Positions 9,158 to 18,385 of a stretch of 64,000 nucleotides of DNA are shown here, one piece after another. Made by a program: the position numbers and the translations under genes. Location of the stretch: NCBI GenBank assembly GCA_963815445.1, contig CAWFGV010000005.1:434001-498000 (forward strand), written 5' to 3'. Under the pieces are notes generated by a model. That model worked only from the letters and a program-made list of their open reading frames with translations. It searched no databases and had not been told where the DNA came from. How positions within the stretch are numbered: position 1 is the first letter of the stretch; the number at the start of each line of letters is the position of its first letter. The stretch is from JANLYC01 sp963815445 (GTDB lineage: Bacteria; Actinomycetota; Actinomycetes; Propionibacteriales; Nocardioidaceae).

Positions 9158-9173
9158 GGCGCGAGACCGCGCC
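9158..9173 (-). promoter_or_regulatory. Conserved 5'-leader hairpin, barrel gene copy 2
   Basis: GGCGCG and CGCGCC (6-bp stem, loop AGAC) occupy the same position relative to the start as the hairpin of copy 1. Stem is kept while the loop differs. Confidence 0.4.
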
Positions 9174-9303
9174 GTCGGTATGGTCGTCCTCGTTCGTTGG
9201 TCGGGAAACCGTCCGGAGTAGCCATATTTGCTGCCGCCTTGCGGCTCTTCCGGGCCACTCGGACTTAGTCATTCCGGCAGCAGGAAGACCTGACGGAAAC
9301 GTG

Positions 9304-10203
9304 TCAGGTAGACGTCATCGCCCAGCGGATCGTGCTCGTCAGGGCGAGACCCGCGGCCCGGACACCGACGCCCTCGACGACGGGCAGGTAGGGCAGCCGG
9401 AGCGGCCACCGGGACCATACGGGCATCAGGGCGACCGAGGCGGCCGCCAGCACGCCGTACCCGGGCCGTAGCGGCAGCGGGACCGGCGGGTTGAAGAGCA
9501 TGAAGCGAGCAGCTGAGCGCGCCTCCTTCGTCCCCTCGAGCTCCGGGCGGTACGCCGCCAGCTGTGCATGCAGCTCGACCTCGGTCCGGGGGGCGTTCAC
9601 CACGCCCAGCGCCTCCGCAACCCGAGCGGTGTCCGCGACATAGCCGTCGCGCCCGGTCTGGTCGAGCGGGCGCCGTCCGTAGGTCGTGTGGGCGAGCAGA
9701 AAGCTGTCTGTCTCGGCGAGGTGGACCCACTTCAACAGATGCGGGTCTGACGCGGCGTACGGGCGGCCGTCCGGCGCGCGCCCACGTACCCGCGCGTGGA
9801 TGGTCCGGATCCGGGCGATCATCTCCTCGGCGTCGTCGGAGGTGCCGAAGCTGGTGACGGCCAGGAAGTGGCTCGTGCGCTGGAGGCGTCCCCATGGGTC
9901 GCCGCGGTACCCGGAGTGTCCGGCCACGCCCGCCATGGCCAGCGGATGGAGCGACTGGAGCAAGAGCGCGCGGAGTCCGCCGACGAACATCGAGGCGTCG
10001 GCATGTACCTCCCGGATCGGGCGGTCCTCGCCGAACCAGCGAGGTCCGGCCGCCGTCGCGATCCGTTCGCGTCGAGCCGGCCCTTCGGGGCCGGCAACCC
10101 GCGCGAAGAGCTGCTGTCCGAGCCGGTCCCGGATCGCCGCGACCGGGCCCGCGGGCGTGCCGATCAGAGCTGCCGACACCGGCTGCGGAGGGGGGTTGGT
10201 CAC
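9304..10203 (-). CDS. DUF2236 (MpaB/rubber-oxygenase-like) family protein
   Basis: The 299-residue protein matches the oxygenase MpaB/latex-clearing-protein fold (DUF2236). Visible family features are EVHADASMFVGGLRALLLQS, HPLAMAGVAGHSGYRGDPW, RLQRTSHFLAVTSFG and the later LLKWVHLAETDSFLLAHTTYG. Conserved His and Arg residues in these segments bind heme in characterised relatives. No signal peptide is seen, so a cytoplasmic or membrane-peripheral place is likely; a hydrophobic stretch near the C-terminus (LRPGYGVLAAASVALMPVW) may contact membrane. The start is a GTG. The substrate cannot be inferred. It is divergent from amt and probably monocistronic. Confidence 0.8.
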   Translation of the reverse strand: MTNPPPQPVSAALIGTPAGPVAAIRDRLGQQLFARVAGPEGPARRERIATAAGPRWFGEDRPIREVHADASMFVGGLRALLLQSLHPLAMAGVAGHSGYRGDPWGRLQRTSHFLAVTSFGTSDDAEEMIARIRTIHARVRGRAPDGRPYAASDPHLLKWVHLAETDSFLLAHTTYGRRPLDQTGRDGYVADTARVAEALGVVNAPRTEVELHAQLAAYRPELEGTKEARSAARFMLFNPPVPLPLRPGYGVLAAASVALMPVWSRWPLRLPYLPVVEGVGVRAAGLALTSTIRWAMTST

Positions 10204-10298
10204 GGGACCAGTAAAGCCGGTCGCTCAAACCGCCCACTTCGCGGCGGGGGGCGGCGGGAAGAGGGAGTTCACGCGCTCGTAACACGGCGGCCCGAAGT

Positions 10299-10314
10299 GT
10301 CACGCACACGCAAC
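10299..10314 (+). promoter_or_regulatory. Possible GlnR-type half box upstream of amt
   Basis: GTCAC-n6-GCAAC resembles the actinobacterial GlnR site (GTnAC-n6-GAAAC). A second GTAAC lies 20 bp upstream, 2 bp short of the ideal 22-bp box spacing, so the match is imperfect. The location, about 120 nt before amt, is right for nitrogen control. Confidence 0.3.
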
Positions 10315-10432
10315 ACGAGACGTCGTCCGGTGAAACTTGCGACCGCCAAGGTAAGGGCACTGCGACACCAGCTGCGACCACCTGATCCCGAGGTGGTGCG
10401 TTCTTGCCCTCTGATCGACAGGACCCATCCGG

Positions 10433-11770
10433 ATGGACATCAACACCGGCGACACCGCCTGGATTCTCATGAGCTCCGCACTCGTGCTGCTCATGACTCC
10501 GGGACTCGCGTTCTTCTACGGCGGCATGGTCCGCTCCAAGTCCGTCCTCAACATGCTGATGATGAGCATGTTGACGATCGGCATCGTCACTCCGCTGTGG
10601 GTGCTGTTCGGCTTCTCGCTCGCCTTCGGCAACGAGCACGCCAACGGCTTCATCGGCGACTTCAGCGCGGTCGGCCTGAGCGACATGCTCGACAAGGTCG
10701 CGGTGAACGGCGGGGAGTACCCGATCCCGATCCTCGTCTTCGCGGCGTTCCAGCTGATGTTCGCGGTGATCACGCCCGCGCTGATCTCCGGGGCGATCGC
10801 TGACCGAGCCAAGATCAGTGCCTGGGCAGTGTTCGTGGCCGTGTGGGTCACGCTGGTCTACTTCCCGGTCGCGCACTGGGTGTTCGGCTTCGGCGACGCG
10901 GACGGCAACGGCGCCGGTTGGCTGGCCAAGTGGGGCGTGCTCGACTTCGCCGGTGGTACGGCGGTCCACGTCAACGCCGGTGCAGCCGGTCTCGCGCTGG
11001 CCATCGTGCTGGGCAAGCGGGTGGGTTGGAAGCGTGACCAGATGCGCCCCCACAGCCTCCCGCTCGTGATGCTGGGCGCCGGCCTGCTGTGGTTCGGATG
11101 GTTCGGCTTCAACGCCGGCTCCGCTCTCGGCGCCAACGGCGCAGCCGCCATGGCCTTCATGAACACGCAGGTCGCCACGGCGACCGCCATGCTCGGCTGG
11201 CTCGTTGTCGAGAAGATCCGCGACGGGCACCCGACCACGCTTGGCGCCGCGTCCGGTGCCGTCGCCGGCCTTGTCGCGATCACGCCCTCGTGCGCCAGCG
11301 TGACGCCCGTCGGCTCGATCGCACTCGGGCTGGCCGCGGGCAGCCTGTGCGCCTACGCCGTGGGTCTGAAGTACAGGTTCGGTTTCGACGACTCGCTCGA
11401 CGTGGTGGGGGTCCACCTCGTCGGCGGTGCAGTCGGGTCGATCCTGATCGGACTGCTCGCCGCGCCGAGCAGCGTCGCCGGTGCCACCGGCATCCTGTAC
11501 GGCGGCGGAGCCGACGGATTCAGCCTGCTCGGCAAGCAGACCGTGGCGGTGCTGGCTGTCGGGAGCTTCTCCTTCGTGATGGCGTTCATCATCGGCAAGG
11601 TCATCGACCTGACCATGGGCTTCCGGATCCAAGAGGACGACGAGGTCGTCGGCATCGACCAGGTCGCCCACGCCGAGACGGCCTATGACCTGCACCAGGC
11701 TTTCGGTGGCGGCCGCACCGCTGTCGCCGCAACGACACCCGCATCGGAGAAGGAGAAGGTGGACGCATGA
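10433..11770 (+). CDS. amt: Ammonium transporter Amt
   Basis: Amt conducts ammonium across the cytoplasmic membrane. The 445-residue protein has eleven predicted helices, with the N-terminal TPGLAFFYGGMVRSKSVLN, the twin pore histidines in GGTAVHVNAGAAGL and DVVGVHLVGGAVGS, and the signature FGWFGFNAGSAL. The C-terminal tail (GFRIQEDDEVVGIDQVAHAETAYDL) is the part that receives PII in homologues. A GACAGGA motif precedes the ATG. Its stop overlaps the glnK start by ATGA, so translation is coupled. Nitrogen-limited expression is expected from this arrangement. Confidence 0.96.
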   Translation: MDINTGDTAWILMSSALVLLMTPGLAFFYGGMVRSKSVLNMLMMSMLTIGIVTPLWVLFGFSLAFGNEHANGFIGDFSAVGLSDMLDKVAVNGGEYPIPILVFAAFQLMFAVITPALISGAIADRAKISAWAVFVAVWVTLVYFPVAHWVFGFGDADGNGAGWLAKWGVLDFAGGTAVHVNAGAAGLALAIVLGKRVGWKRDQMRPHSLPLVMLGAGLLWFGWFGFNAGSALGANGAAAMAFMNTQVATATAMLGWLVVEKIRDGHPTTLGAASGAVAGLVAITPSCASVTPVGSIALGLAAGSLCAYAVGLKYRFGFDDSLDVVGVHLVGGAVGSILIGLLAAPSSVAGATGILYGGGADGFSLLGKQTVAVLAVGSFSFVMAFIIGKVIDLTMGFRIQEDDEVVGIDQVAHAETAYDLHQAFGGGRTAVAATTPASEKEKVDA

Positions 11771-12105
11771 AGCTCATCACCGCGGTGATCAAACCGCACA
11801 AGCTGGAGGACGTTCGCGCAGCGCTGGAGACCTTCGGAGTGACGGGTATGACGGTCACCGAAGCAAGCGGCTACGGCCGGCAGAAGGGTCACACCGAGGT
11901 CTACCGCGGGGCGGAGTACGACATCTCACTGATACCAAAGGTTCGGCTCGAGGTGCTGGTCGAGGACGACGAGGCCGAGGACATCGTCGGCGTCATCGTC
12001 AAGAGCGCGCAGACCGGCCGCATCGGGGACGGCAAGGTCTGGGTGTCACCGGTCGAGACGGTGGTCAGGGTGCGGACGGGTGACCGGGACTCCGACGCGG
12101 TCTGA
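11767..12105 (+). CDS. glnK: PII nitrogen regulatory protein (GlnK/GlnB)
   Basis: This 112-residue PII trimer subunit senses ATP/ADP and 2-oxoglutarate and gates Amt. It carries the T-loop motif GRQKGHTEVYRGAEY with Tyr51, the residue that is adenylylated in actinobacteria, and the B-loop TGRIGDGKVWV. It overlaps amt by 4 nt. The following gene (glnD) encodes the enzyme that would modify Tyr51. Full length and all nucleotide-binding motifs are intact. Confidence 0.97.
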   Translation: MKLITAVIKPHKLEDVRAALETFGVTGMTVTEASGYGRQKGHTEVYRGAEYDISLIPKVRLEVLVEDDEAEDIVGVIVKSAQTGRIGDGKVWVSPVETVVRVRTGDRDSDAV

Positions 12106-13729
12106 GCTGAGGCGGGCGCGAGCGGCCTCGGCCGACGAGCGGCTGCGTGCGCTGTGGGACCAGGCCCATCGGGTCCTGGACCTCACCCCGGCGGGCGCAG
12201 CCCTCGTCGCCGTCGGCGGTTACGGTCGTTCGGAGCTCTCGCCCTGCAGCGACCTCGATCTTGTGCTGCTGGTCCGCGACGGGTACGCAGACCGAGACCT
12301 GGCGGCCCTGGCCGAGGCCCTCTGGTACCCGTTGTGGGACGACCATGTCCGCATCGATCACGCGGTCCGTACGGAAGGCGAGCTCCGCTCGGCCGCCGCC
12401 GACGACCTGCGCGTCGCACTCGGCGCGCTCGACCTGCGGACCGTCGCCGGTGACAACAAGCTGGCCGTCGGCGCGCGGAGCACCTTGCTGACCGAATGGC
12501 GACGGGCCGCCAAGCGCCGGCTGCCCGAGCTGGTCGACGCGACGCGGGACCGCTGGTCGCTCGCTGGTGACCTGGCCCATGTCGCCACCCCGGACCTCAA
12601 ACAAGCCAGGGGAGGACTTCGCGACGTCAGCGTGCTCCGCGCCATGCTCGCGAGCTGGTTGGTCGACGTGCCCACCGCAGAGCTGGACCGGCTGAACCAT
12701 GAGCTCCTCGAGATCAGGGACGCACTGCACGAGACGACCGGACGGCACACGGACCGGCTGGTCGCCGACTTCGCCGAGGACGTCGCGACCCGGCTTGGGC
12801 TGCCGGAGGTCGAGACGCTGCGCTCGAGCCTGATGACGACCGGTCGCGCCATCGGACATCTGACTGCAGTCGCGTTGCGCAACGTCGACTGGATGCTCCG
12901 ACCGGCACGGTTGGGGCCGCGGCGGCCGGTGCTCGACGTCCTCGCGCCGGGCGTCGCGGCCTACCGGGGTGAGGTCGTCCTGACCGAGCGCGCCGACCCC
13001 GCCGGAGATCCGCTGCTGGCCTTGCGCGCCGGCGAGGCGGCGGCGACCCACGACCTGGTTCTCACCGACACCGCGGCGGCCCGGCTCGGACGTGACCTGG
13101 CGCCGATGCCGGTGCCGTGGCCGGGAGAGGCTCGGGGGCTCTTCGGGCGCATGCTCGGCTCAGGACCCGCACTCGTCGACGTATGGGAGAGCCTGGACCA
13201 GTACGGCGTCATCGACTCCCTGCTCCCGGAGTGGAAGCGCGTCCGCCATCTTGCCCCGCAGTCAGCCGTGCACCGGTTCACGGTCGATCGCCACCAGGTG
13301 CAGACCTGTGTCGAGGCAGCACCGTGGTTGAGCCAGCTCGACCGGCCAGACCTGCTGGTCGTGGCGGCGTTGGTGCACGACATCGGCAAGGGAGATGAAG
13401 GCGACCACAGTGAGATCGGCGAGCTGATTGCCGCTGACGTGGCCGGGCGGATGGGCTTCGGCTCGGCCGATGTCGAGGTCATCGCCCGGCTGGTGCGTCA
13501 CCACCTGCTGCTGGTGCAGGTGGCGATCAGCTCAGATCTCGACGATCCACGTACAGCTGCTGCGGTGGCGAGTGCCGTGGAGGACGTGTCGACGCTGGAG
13601 CTGCTGGCCGTGCTGACGGAAGCCGATGCCCTCGCGACCGGGCCAAAAGCCTGGTCGCCCTGGCGCAAGCAGCTCGTCGACACGCTGGTGGAGCGCACGC
13701 GGCGGCAGCTTCATCTGCACCTGGTCTAG
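12080..13729 (+). CDS. glnD: PII nucleotidyltransferase GlnD lacking the ACT domains
   Basis: GlnD adds and removes a nucleotide on PII Tyr51 according to glutamine. The N-terminal nucleotidyltransferase domain is clear (VAVGGYGRSELSPCSDLDLVLL), as is the helical middle and the HD domain (VVAALVHDIGKGDEGDHSEI, VRHHLLL). The chain ends at residue 549, right after the HD domain. Family members run near 750-900 residues and carry two C-terminal ACT domains that bind glutamine; these are absent. The next 70 nt and the following gene hold no ACT-like sequence in any frame I read. The GTG start overlaps glnK by 26 nt. The enzyme core looks functional but its regulation must differ. Confidence 0.88.
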   Translation: MTGTPTRSELRRARAASADERLRALWDQAHRVLDLTPAGAALVAVGGYGRSELSPCSDLDLVLLVRDGYADRDLAALAEALWYPLWDDHVRIDHAVRTEGELRSAAADDLRVALGALDLRTVAGDNKLAVGARSTLLTEWRRAAKRRLPELVDATRDRWSLAGDLAHVATPDLKQARGGLRDVSVLRAMLASWLVDVPTAELDRLNHELLEIRDALHETTGRHTDRLVADFAEDVATRLGLPEVETLRSSLMTTGRAIGHLTAVALRNVDWMLRPARLGPRRPVLDVLAPGVAAYRGEVVLTERADPAGDPLLALRAGEAAATHDLVLTDTAAARLGRDLAPMPVPWPGEARGLFGRMLGSGPALVDVWESLDQYGVIDSLLPEWKRVRHLAPQSAVHRFTVDRHQVQTCVEAAPWLSQLDRPDLLVVAALVHDIGKGDEGDHSEIGELIAADVAGRMGFGSADVEVIARLVRHHLLLVQVAISSDLDDPRTAAAVASAVEDVSTLELLAVLTEADALATGPKAWSPWRKQLVDTLVERTRRQLHLHLV

Positions 13730-13801
13730 CCGATATCGCCACGACCTGTCCTATCTGCGGCACGGTTGCCCGGTTGTGGCGGCCCGGTGCAGGCTGGACG
13801 G

Positions 13802-15448
13802 GTGACCACGACGCTGCATCACGCGCGCGACTGCTACCGGCGGCGCGCCTGGGCAGCGGCGCGAGCGGGATTCGAGGACGCCGATCGAGAGACCGCACTG
13901 GGTGGTGTCGACCTGGGCCAGTTCGCCATGTCGGCGTACCTAGCCGGCCACCACCGCACGTGTGTCAGCGCTTGGGGACGAGCTCATCGGGCGGCGCTGG
14001 ATGCAGGTGATGCTGAGCTCGCGGCCCAGTGCGCCTTCTGGACATCCTTCGTGTGCATGAACGCGGGCGACATGGCGCAGGCCGGCGCGTGGCTCGGCCG
14101 GGCCGAGAAGCTCGTCGAGTCCGTCGGGACCGACAGTGTCGCCGCCGGTCTCGTACTCCTTCCGAAAGCCGTTCTGTGGCTGCAGTCCGGTCAGTTCGCA
14201 GCCGCCGAGCCACGCTTCGCCGACGCGGCCGGCGTCGGGCAGCGCACCCGGGACTCCGACCTCCAGACGCTCGCAGCTCTCGGCCGCGGTCAGGCGCTGG
14301 TGGGGACCGGAAGGCTCGAAGAGGGCATGCAGCGGCTCGACGAGGCGATGCTGGCGGTGACCGCGGACGAGGTCAACCCGCTCGTCGCGGGCCTGGTCTA
14401 CTGCGCGGTGATCGAGACCTGTCACCAGGTCTTCGACATCGAGCGAGCTCAGGAATGGACCAATGCGCTGGTTCAGTGGTGTGACAGTCAGACCGGGCTC
14501 GTGCCCTACCGGGGGCAATGCATGATCCATCGCGCTGAGCTCATGCAGCTTCGAGGCGAGTGGTCGGACGCCGCGCGTGAGAGCGAGCGCGCCTTGCAAC
14601 GGCTGAGTGATTCGCCCACGCAGCACGCGGCCGGGGACGCCCACTACCGACTCGCTGAGCTACACCGGCTCGCAGGCCGGTTCGACGCCTCGGAGGAGCA
14701 GTACCGCCTCGCCAGCGAGTTTGGTCGCCAACCGCAGCCGGGGCTTGCGTTGCTGCGGCTGGCGCAGGGTCGGGTCGCGGTCGCGCTGACGTCCGTCCGG
14801 CGGGTGTTGGCCGAGAGCTCGAGGGCGGTCACTCGCTTCGAGCCCTTGGCTGCAATGGTCGACATCGCGCTGGAAGCAGGAGAGGTCGACGCGGCTCGGG
14901 CTGCTGCGGACGAGCTCATCGCTGCGAGCGAAGGGTTCGACACACCCTTCCTGAAGCCCTATCTGCTTGCGCTGTGCGCCGCGGCTGAGGGAGCCGTTCT
15001 CCTGCACGAGGGGAAGCCGCGCGAGGCGGTGGTCTCCCTGCGTACCGCGTGGTCGGCATGGCTGGAGCTCGACGCGCCGTACGAGGCCGCCCGGGCGAGA
15101 GTGCTCCTGGGCCGGGCCTGTCAGGAGCAGGGCGATCTCGATGGAGCCGAGATGGATTTCCAGGCGGCTCGGACGGCCTTCACCGCATTGGGGGCCGAGC
15201 CCGATCTCGAGCGAGTGTCGCGCCTCACCGGTGGGCCCGCGTCGCCAGGAGGTCTCACTGCGCGAGAGGTGGAAGTGCTCAGGCTGGTCGCGTCCGGTGC
15301 GACCAACCGCATGATCGCTCGGGAGCTGGTGATCAGCGAGAAGACCGTGGCGCGCCACGTGAGCAACATCTTCCTCAAGCTGGATCTGTCCTCGCGGGCG
15401 GCGGCGACGGCATACGCCTATGAGCACGGTCTGGTGGTCTCCACCTGA
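13802..15448 (+). CDS. LuxR-family regulator with TPR-like N-terminus
   Basis: The protein (548 aa from GTG 13802) ends with a LuxR-type helix-turn-helix: LTAREVEVLRLVASGATNRM, then SEKTVARHVSNIFLKLDL. The rest is Ala/Leu-rich helical repeats resembling TPRs (ARAGFEDADRETALGG, LGRGQALVGTGRLEEGMQRL). There is no P-loop, unlike MalT/LAL regulators. It lies upstream of and parallel to the flavin monooxygenase-like gene, 117 nt apart, and may control it. An in-frame start at 13766 would add 12 residues without family support. Ligand and targets are unknown. Confidence 0.85.
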   Translation: MTTTLHHARDCYRRRAWAAARAGFEDADRETALGGVDLGQFAMSAYLAGHHRTCVSAWGRAHRAALDAGDAELAAQCAFWTSFVCMNAGDMAQAGAWLGRAEKLVESVGTDSVAAGLVLLPKAVLWLQSGQFAAAEPRFADAAGVGQRTRDSDLQTLAALGRGQALVGTGRLEEGMQRLDEAMLAVTADEVNPLVAGLVYCAVIETCHQVFDIERAQEWTNALVQWCDSQTGLVPYRGQCMIHRAELMQLRGEWSDAARESERALQRLSDSPTQHAAGDAHYRLAELHRLAGRFDASEEQYRLASEFGRQPQPGLALLRLAQGRVAVALTSVRRVLAESSRAVTRFEPLAAMVDIALEAGEVDAARAAADELIAASEGFDTPFLKPYLLALCAAAEGAVLLHEGKPREAVVSLRTAWSAWLELDAPYEAARARVLLGRACQEQGDLDGAEMDFQAARTAFTALGAEPDLERVSRLTGGPASPGGLTAREVEVLRLVASGATNRMIARELVISEKTVARHVSNIFLKLDLSSRAAATAYAYEHGLVVST

Positions 15449-15565
15449 CGCCGATAGGGACCTGCTCTACATAGAACTACCCATCGCGGTGACCACCGGA
15501 TGGATGGTTCGCCCGACGCGAGAAGGCCGCTGCGATTCCTACTGTCGAAGACGGAAGGAGTTCTC

Positions 15566-16696
15566 ATGACCAGACCAGAGCAGTTCGACACGATCATCAT
15601 CGGTGCGGGCCAGGCCGGCCTCGCGACGGGGTACCACCTGGCCAGGCAGCGGCGGTCGTTCGTCATCCTCGAGGCACACGCCAAGGTCGGAGACGTCTGG
15701 CGACGGAGGTACGACTCGCTGCGTCTCTACTCGCCCTCGCAGTACGACGGGCTCCCCGGCATGCCCATGCCGCTGCCGAGCTGGACCTTTCCCGGCAGAG
15801 ACGACATGGCGTCGTACCTGGAGGCCTACGTCGCCAAGCACGATCTCCCGGTCCGGACCGGTTTCCACGTGGACGGCCTCGCGAAGGTCGCCGACGGGTA
15901 CGTCGTCTCGGCCGGCGACACCGTGCTCAAGGCGGCCAACGTCGTCATTGCAACAGGTGGCTGGCAGCAGCCCAAGACGCCTGCCTTCGCCGACCAGCTC
16001 GACCCGTCGATCGTCCAGGTTCATTCCCACGACTACCGAGGCCCTACCCAGCTCCAGCCTGGACCGGTGCTGGTGGTGGGGTGCTCCCACTCGGGTGCCG
16101 ACATCGCCTTGGAGCTCGCCGAATCACATGACGTCATCCTCTCGGGGCCGGTCCGGGGCGAGATCCCGTTCGATATCGAGGGTCGCAAGGCGCACATCGC
16201 GATGCCGGTGCTCTGGTTCGTGGCCAACCACGTGCTCACCCAACGCACCCCGATGGGACGCCGGATGCGGACCCACGTTCGCCACGAGGGCGGACCGTTG
16301 CTTCGGGTCAAGCGCGCGCATCTCGAGGCAGCCGGAGTGGAGCGCACCGACGAGAAGACGATCGGAGTCCAGGACGGGAAACCGCTCCTTGCGGGAGGAC
16401 GCGTGCTGGACGTGACCAACGTCGTCTGGTGCACCGGATTCACCAAGGACACCTCATGGATCGGGCTGCCGGTCACCGGCGCTGACGGCTGGCCGGAGCA
16501 GCAACGGGGTGAGGCGACGCACCCGGGCCTGTACTTCGTGGGGCTTCCGTTCCAGTTCTCGTTCGCCTCCATGCTCATCGGTGGTGCCGGCCGGGACGCG
16601 GAGGAGGTCGCAAGGCGGATCGCCCGCTCGACGGCGCGGCGCGAGCGCACCACGGCGGGTGCGCGGGATGTGAGTCGCAGTCCCGTCGGCAGGTAG
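15566..16696 (+). CDS. Flavin-containing monooxygenase-like NAD(P)/FAD oxidoreductase
   Basis: The 376-residue enzyme has a first Rossmann FAD motif near its start (DTIIIGAGQAGLATGYHLA), the segment GDVWRRRYDSLRLYSPSQYDG typical of CzcO/FMO-type flavoproteins, and a second dinucleotide motif (VLVVGCSHSGADIALELAE) that would bind NADPH. The late motif VVWCTGFTKDTSWIGLP is the usual FMO ATG-containing strand. GGAAGGAG at 15552-15559 sets the ATG at 15566. An inverted repeat CGGTG-AC-CACCG at 15487-15498 lies in the gap behind the LuxR gene and could be its operator. Substrate unknown. Confidence 0.87.
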   Translation: MTRPEQFDTIIIGAGQAGLATGYHLARQRRSFVILEAHAKVGDVWRRRYDSLRLYSPSQYDGLPGMPMPLPSWTFPGRDDMASYLEAYVAKHDLPVRTGFHVDGLAKVADGYVVSAGDTVLKAANVVIATGGWQQPKTPAFADQLDPSIVQVHSHDYRGPTQLQPGPVLVVGCSHSGADIALELAESHDVILSGPVRGEIPFDIEGRKAHIAMPVLWFVANHVLTQRTPMGRRMRTHVRHEGGPLLRVKRAHLEAAGVERTDEKTIGVQDGKPLLAGGRVLDVTNVVWCTGFTKDTSWIGLPVTGADGWPEQQRGEATHPGLYFVGLPFQFSFASMLIGGAGRDAEEVARRIARSTARRERTTAGARDVSRSPVGR

Positions 16697-16805
16697 GCTG
16701 GCCCATCGACGTACCCCAGGACGTCATGGTCTGCGACGGCCACCATGAGGTGACCGTCGACGGCCGCCGACAGCGACGACGCACACCCCGAGGACGACTG
16801 GACCC

Positions 16806-18359
16806 GTGTTCAACACTCTGCAAGACCGGCTCGCCGCCACCTTCAAGAACCTGCGTGGCAAGGGCAGGCTCTCCGAGGCCGACGTCGACGCCACCTGTCG
16901 CGAGATCCGGGTCGCCCTCCTCGAGGCCGACGTCGCTCTGCCCGCGGTCCGCGAGTTCATCGAGCGGGTCCGCGAGAGGGCCAAGGGTGCCGAGGTCAGC
17001 GAGGCGCTGAACCCGGCCCAGCAGGTCGTCAAGATCGTCAACGACGAGCTCGTCACGATCCTGGGCGGTGAGACCCGGCGGCTGCGGTTCGCCAAGACGC
17101 CGCCGACCGTCATCATGCTGGCAGGCCTGCAGGGCGCCGGTAAGACGACGTTGGCCGGGAAGCTCGGGCTGTACCTGAAGGAGCAGGGCCACAGCACGAT
17201 GCTCGTGGCGGCCGACCTGCAGCGACCCAACGCTGTCACCCAGCTGCAGGTGGTCGGTCAACAGGCCGGCGTACAGGTCTTCGCCCCGCAGCCAGGCAAC
17301 GGCGTGGGGGACCCGGTCCAGGTGGCGCGGGATGCGATCACCGAGGCACGCCGTTCGCTGTACGACGTCGTGGTGGTCGACACCGCCGGTCGACTCGGTA
17401 TCGACGCCGAGCTGATGAAGCAGGCCGCCGACATCCGCGACGCGGTCCAGCCGGACGAGACGCTGTTCGTCGTCGACGCCATGATCGGCCAGGACGCGGT
17501 CACCACCGCGCAGGCGTTCCTCGACGGCGTCGGGTTCAGCGGGGTCGTGCTGTCCAAGCTGGACGGCGATGCCCGCGGGGGTGCCGCCCTGTCGGTCGCG
17601 CAGGTGACCGGGCGGCAGGTCATGTTCGCCTCCAACGGCGAGAAGCTCACCGATTTCGACGTCTTCCACCCCGACCGGATGGCTTCGCGCATCCTCGGGA
17701 TGGGCGACATGCTCACGCTCATCGAGCAGGCCGAGAAGGTGTTCGACGCCGACCAGGCGGCCGCGGCTGCCGCCAAGCTGCAGGGCAAGGGTGGCGAGTT
17801 CACGCTGGACGACTTCCTGCAGCAGATGCAGGCCGTCCGCAAGATGGGCTCGATGTCGAAGATCATGGGGATGATCCCCGGCATGGCCCAGTTCAAGGAC
17901 CAGCTGGCCAACTTCGACGAGCGGGAGATCGACCGTATCCAGGCGCTGATCCTGTCGATGACGCCCGCTGAGCGCGACAACCCGAAGATGATCGACGGCT
18001 CCCGTCGCGCGCGCATCGCCAGAGGTGCCGGCCGCTCGGTGAGTGACGTCAACCAGCTGGTCGACCGCTTCTTCGAAGCGCGCAAGATGATGATGTCGAT
18101 GGCCGGTGGGGGAGGCATGCCCGGCCTCCCGGGTATGCCGGGGATGGGCGGCAAGCGGGCCAAGGCCAAGCAACAGGCACAGCAGGGCCGTAAGAAGCGC
18201 GGGTCGGGCAACCCGGCCAAGCGTGCGGCCCAGAAGTCCGACGCTCCGGCCGCCAGCGCCTCCGACAACGGTGCCGCGGCGTTCGGATTCGCAAAGCAGA
18301 ACAGGCCCGAGCTGCCGGAGGGCTTTGAGCTCCCCAAGGACCTCAAAGACCTCCTCTGA
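16806..18359 (+). CDS. ffh: Signal recognition particle protein Ffh (SRP54)
   Basis: Ffh binds 4.5S RNA and signal sequences at the ribosome and hands the complex to FtsY. The N domain is followed by a complete G domain: GLQGAGKTTLAGKLG, ADLQRPNAVTQLQ, DTAGRLGIDAEL and SKLDGDARGGAAL. The M domain (from about residue 320) has the Met-rich groove and signal-loop MMMSMAGGGGMPGLPGMPGM. A basic Lys-rich segment and a short tail ending DLKDLL complete 517 residues. It starts with GTG; a TAGGCT at 16694-16699 could be its -10 box. Confidence 0.97.
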   Translation: MFNTLQDRLAATFKNLRGKGRLSEADVDATCREIRVALLEADVALPAVREFIERVRERAKGAEVSEALNPAQQVVKIVNDELVTILGGETRRLRFAKTPPTVIMLAGLQGAGKTTLAGKLGLYLKEQGHSTMLVAADLQRPNAVTQLQVVGQQAGVQVFAPQPGNGVGDPVQVARDAITEARRSLYDVVVVDTAGRLGIDAELMKQAADIRDAVQPDETLFVVDAMIGQDAVTTAQAFLDGVGFSGVVLSKLDGDARGGAALSVAQVTGRQVMFASNGEKLTDFDVFHPDRMASRILGMGDMLTLIEQAEKVFDADQAAAAAAKLQGKGGEFTLDDFLQQMQAVRKMGSMSKIMGMIPGMAQFKDQLANFDEREIDRIQALILSMTPAERDNPKMIDGSRRARIARGAGRSVSDVNQLVDRFFEARKMMMSMAGGGGMPGLPGMPGMGGKRAKAKQQAQQGRKKRGSGNPAKRAAQKSDAPAASASDNGAAAFGFAKQNRPELPEGFELPKDLKDLL

Positions 18360-18385
18360 TCGCGGACTTACGCCGAGCCCGCCCT

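Noticed and set aside
9269..11695. An 808-codon open frame on the minus strand across DUF2236 and amt
   Set aside because: It is antisense to amt, has low-complexity His/Asp/Glu/Arg text and no family motif; long antisense frames are expected at this GC content.
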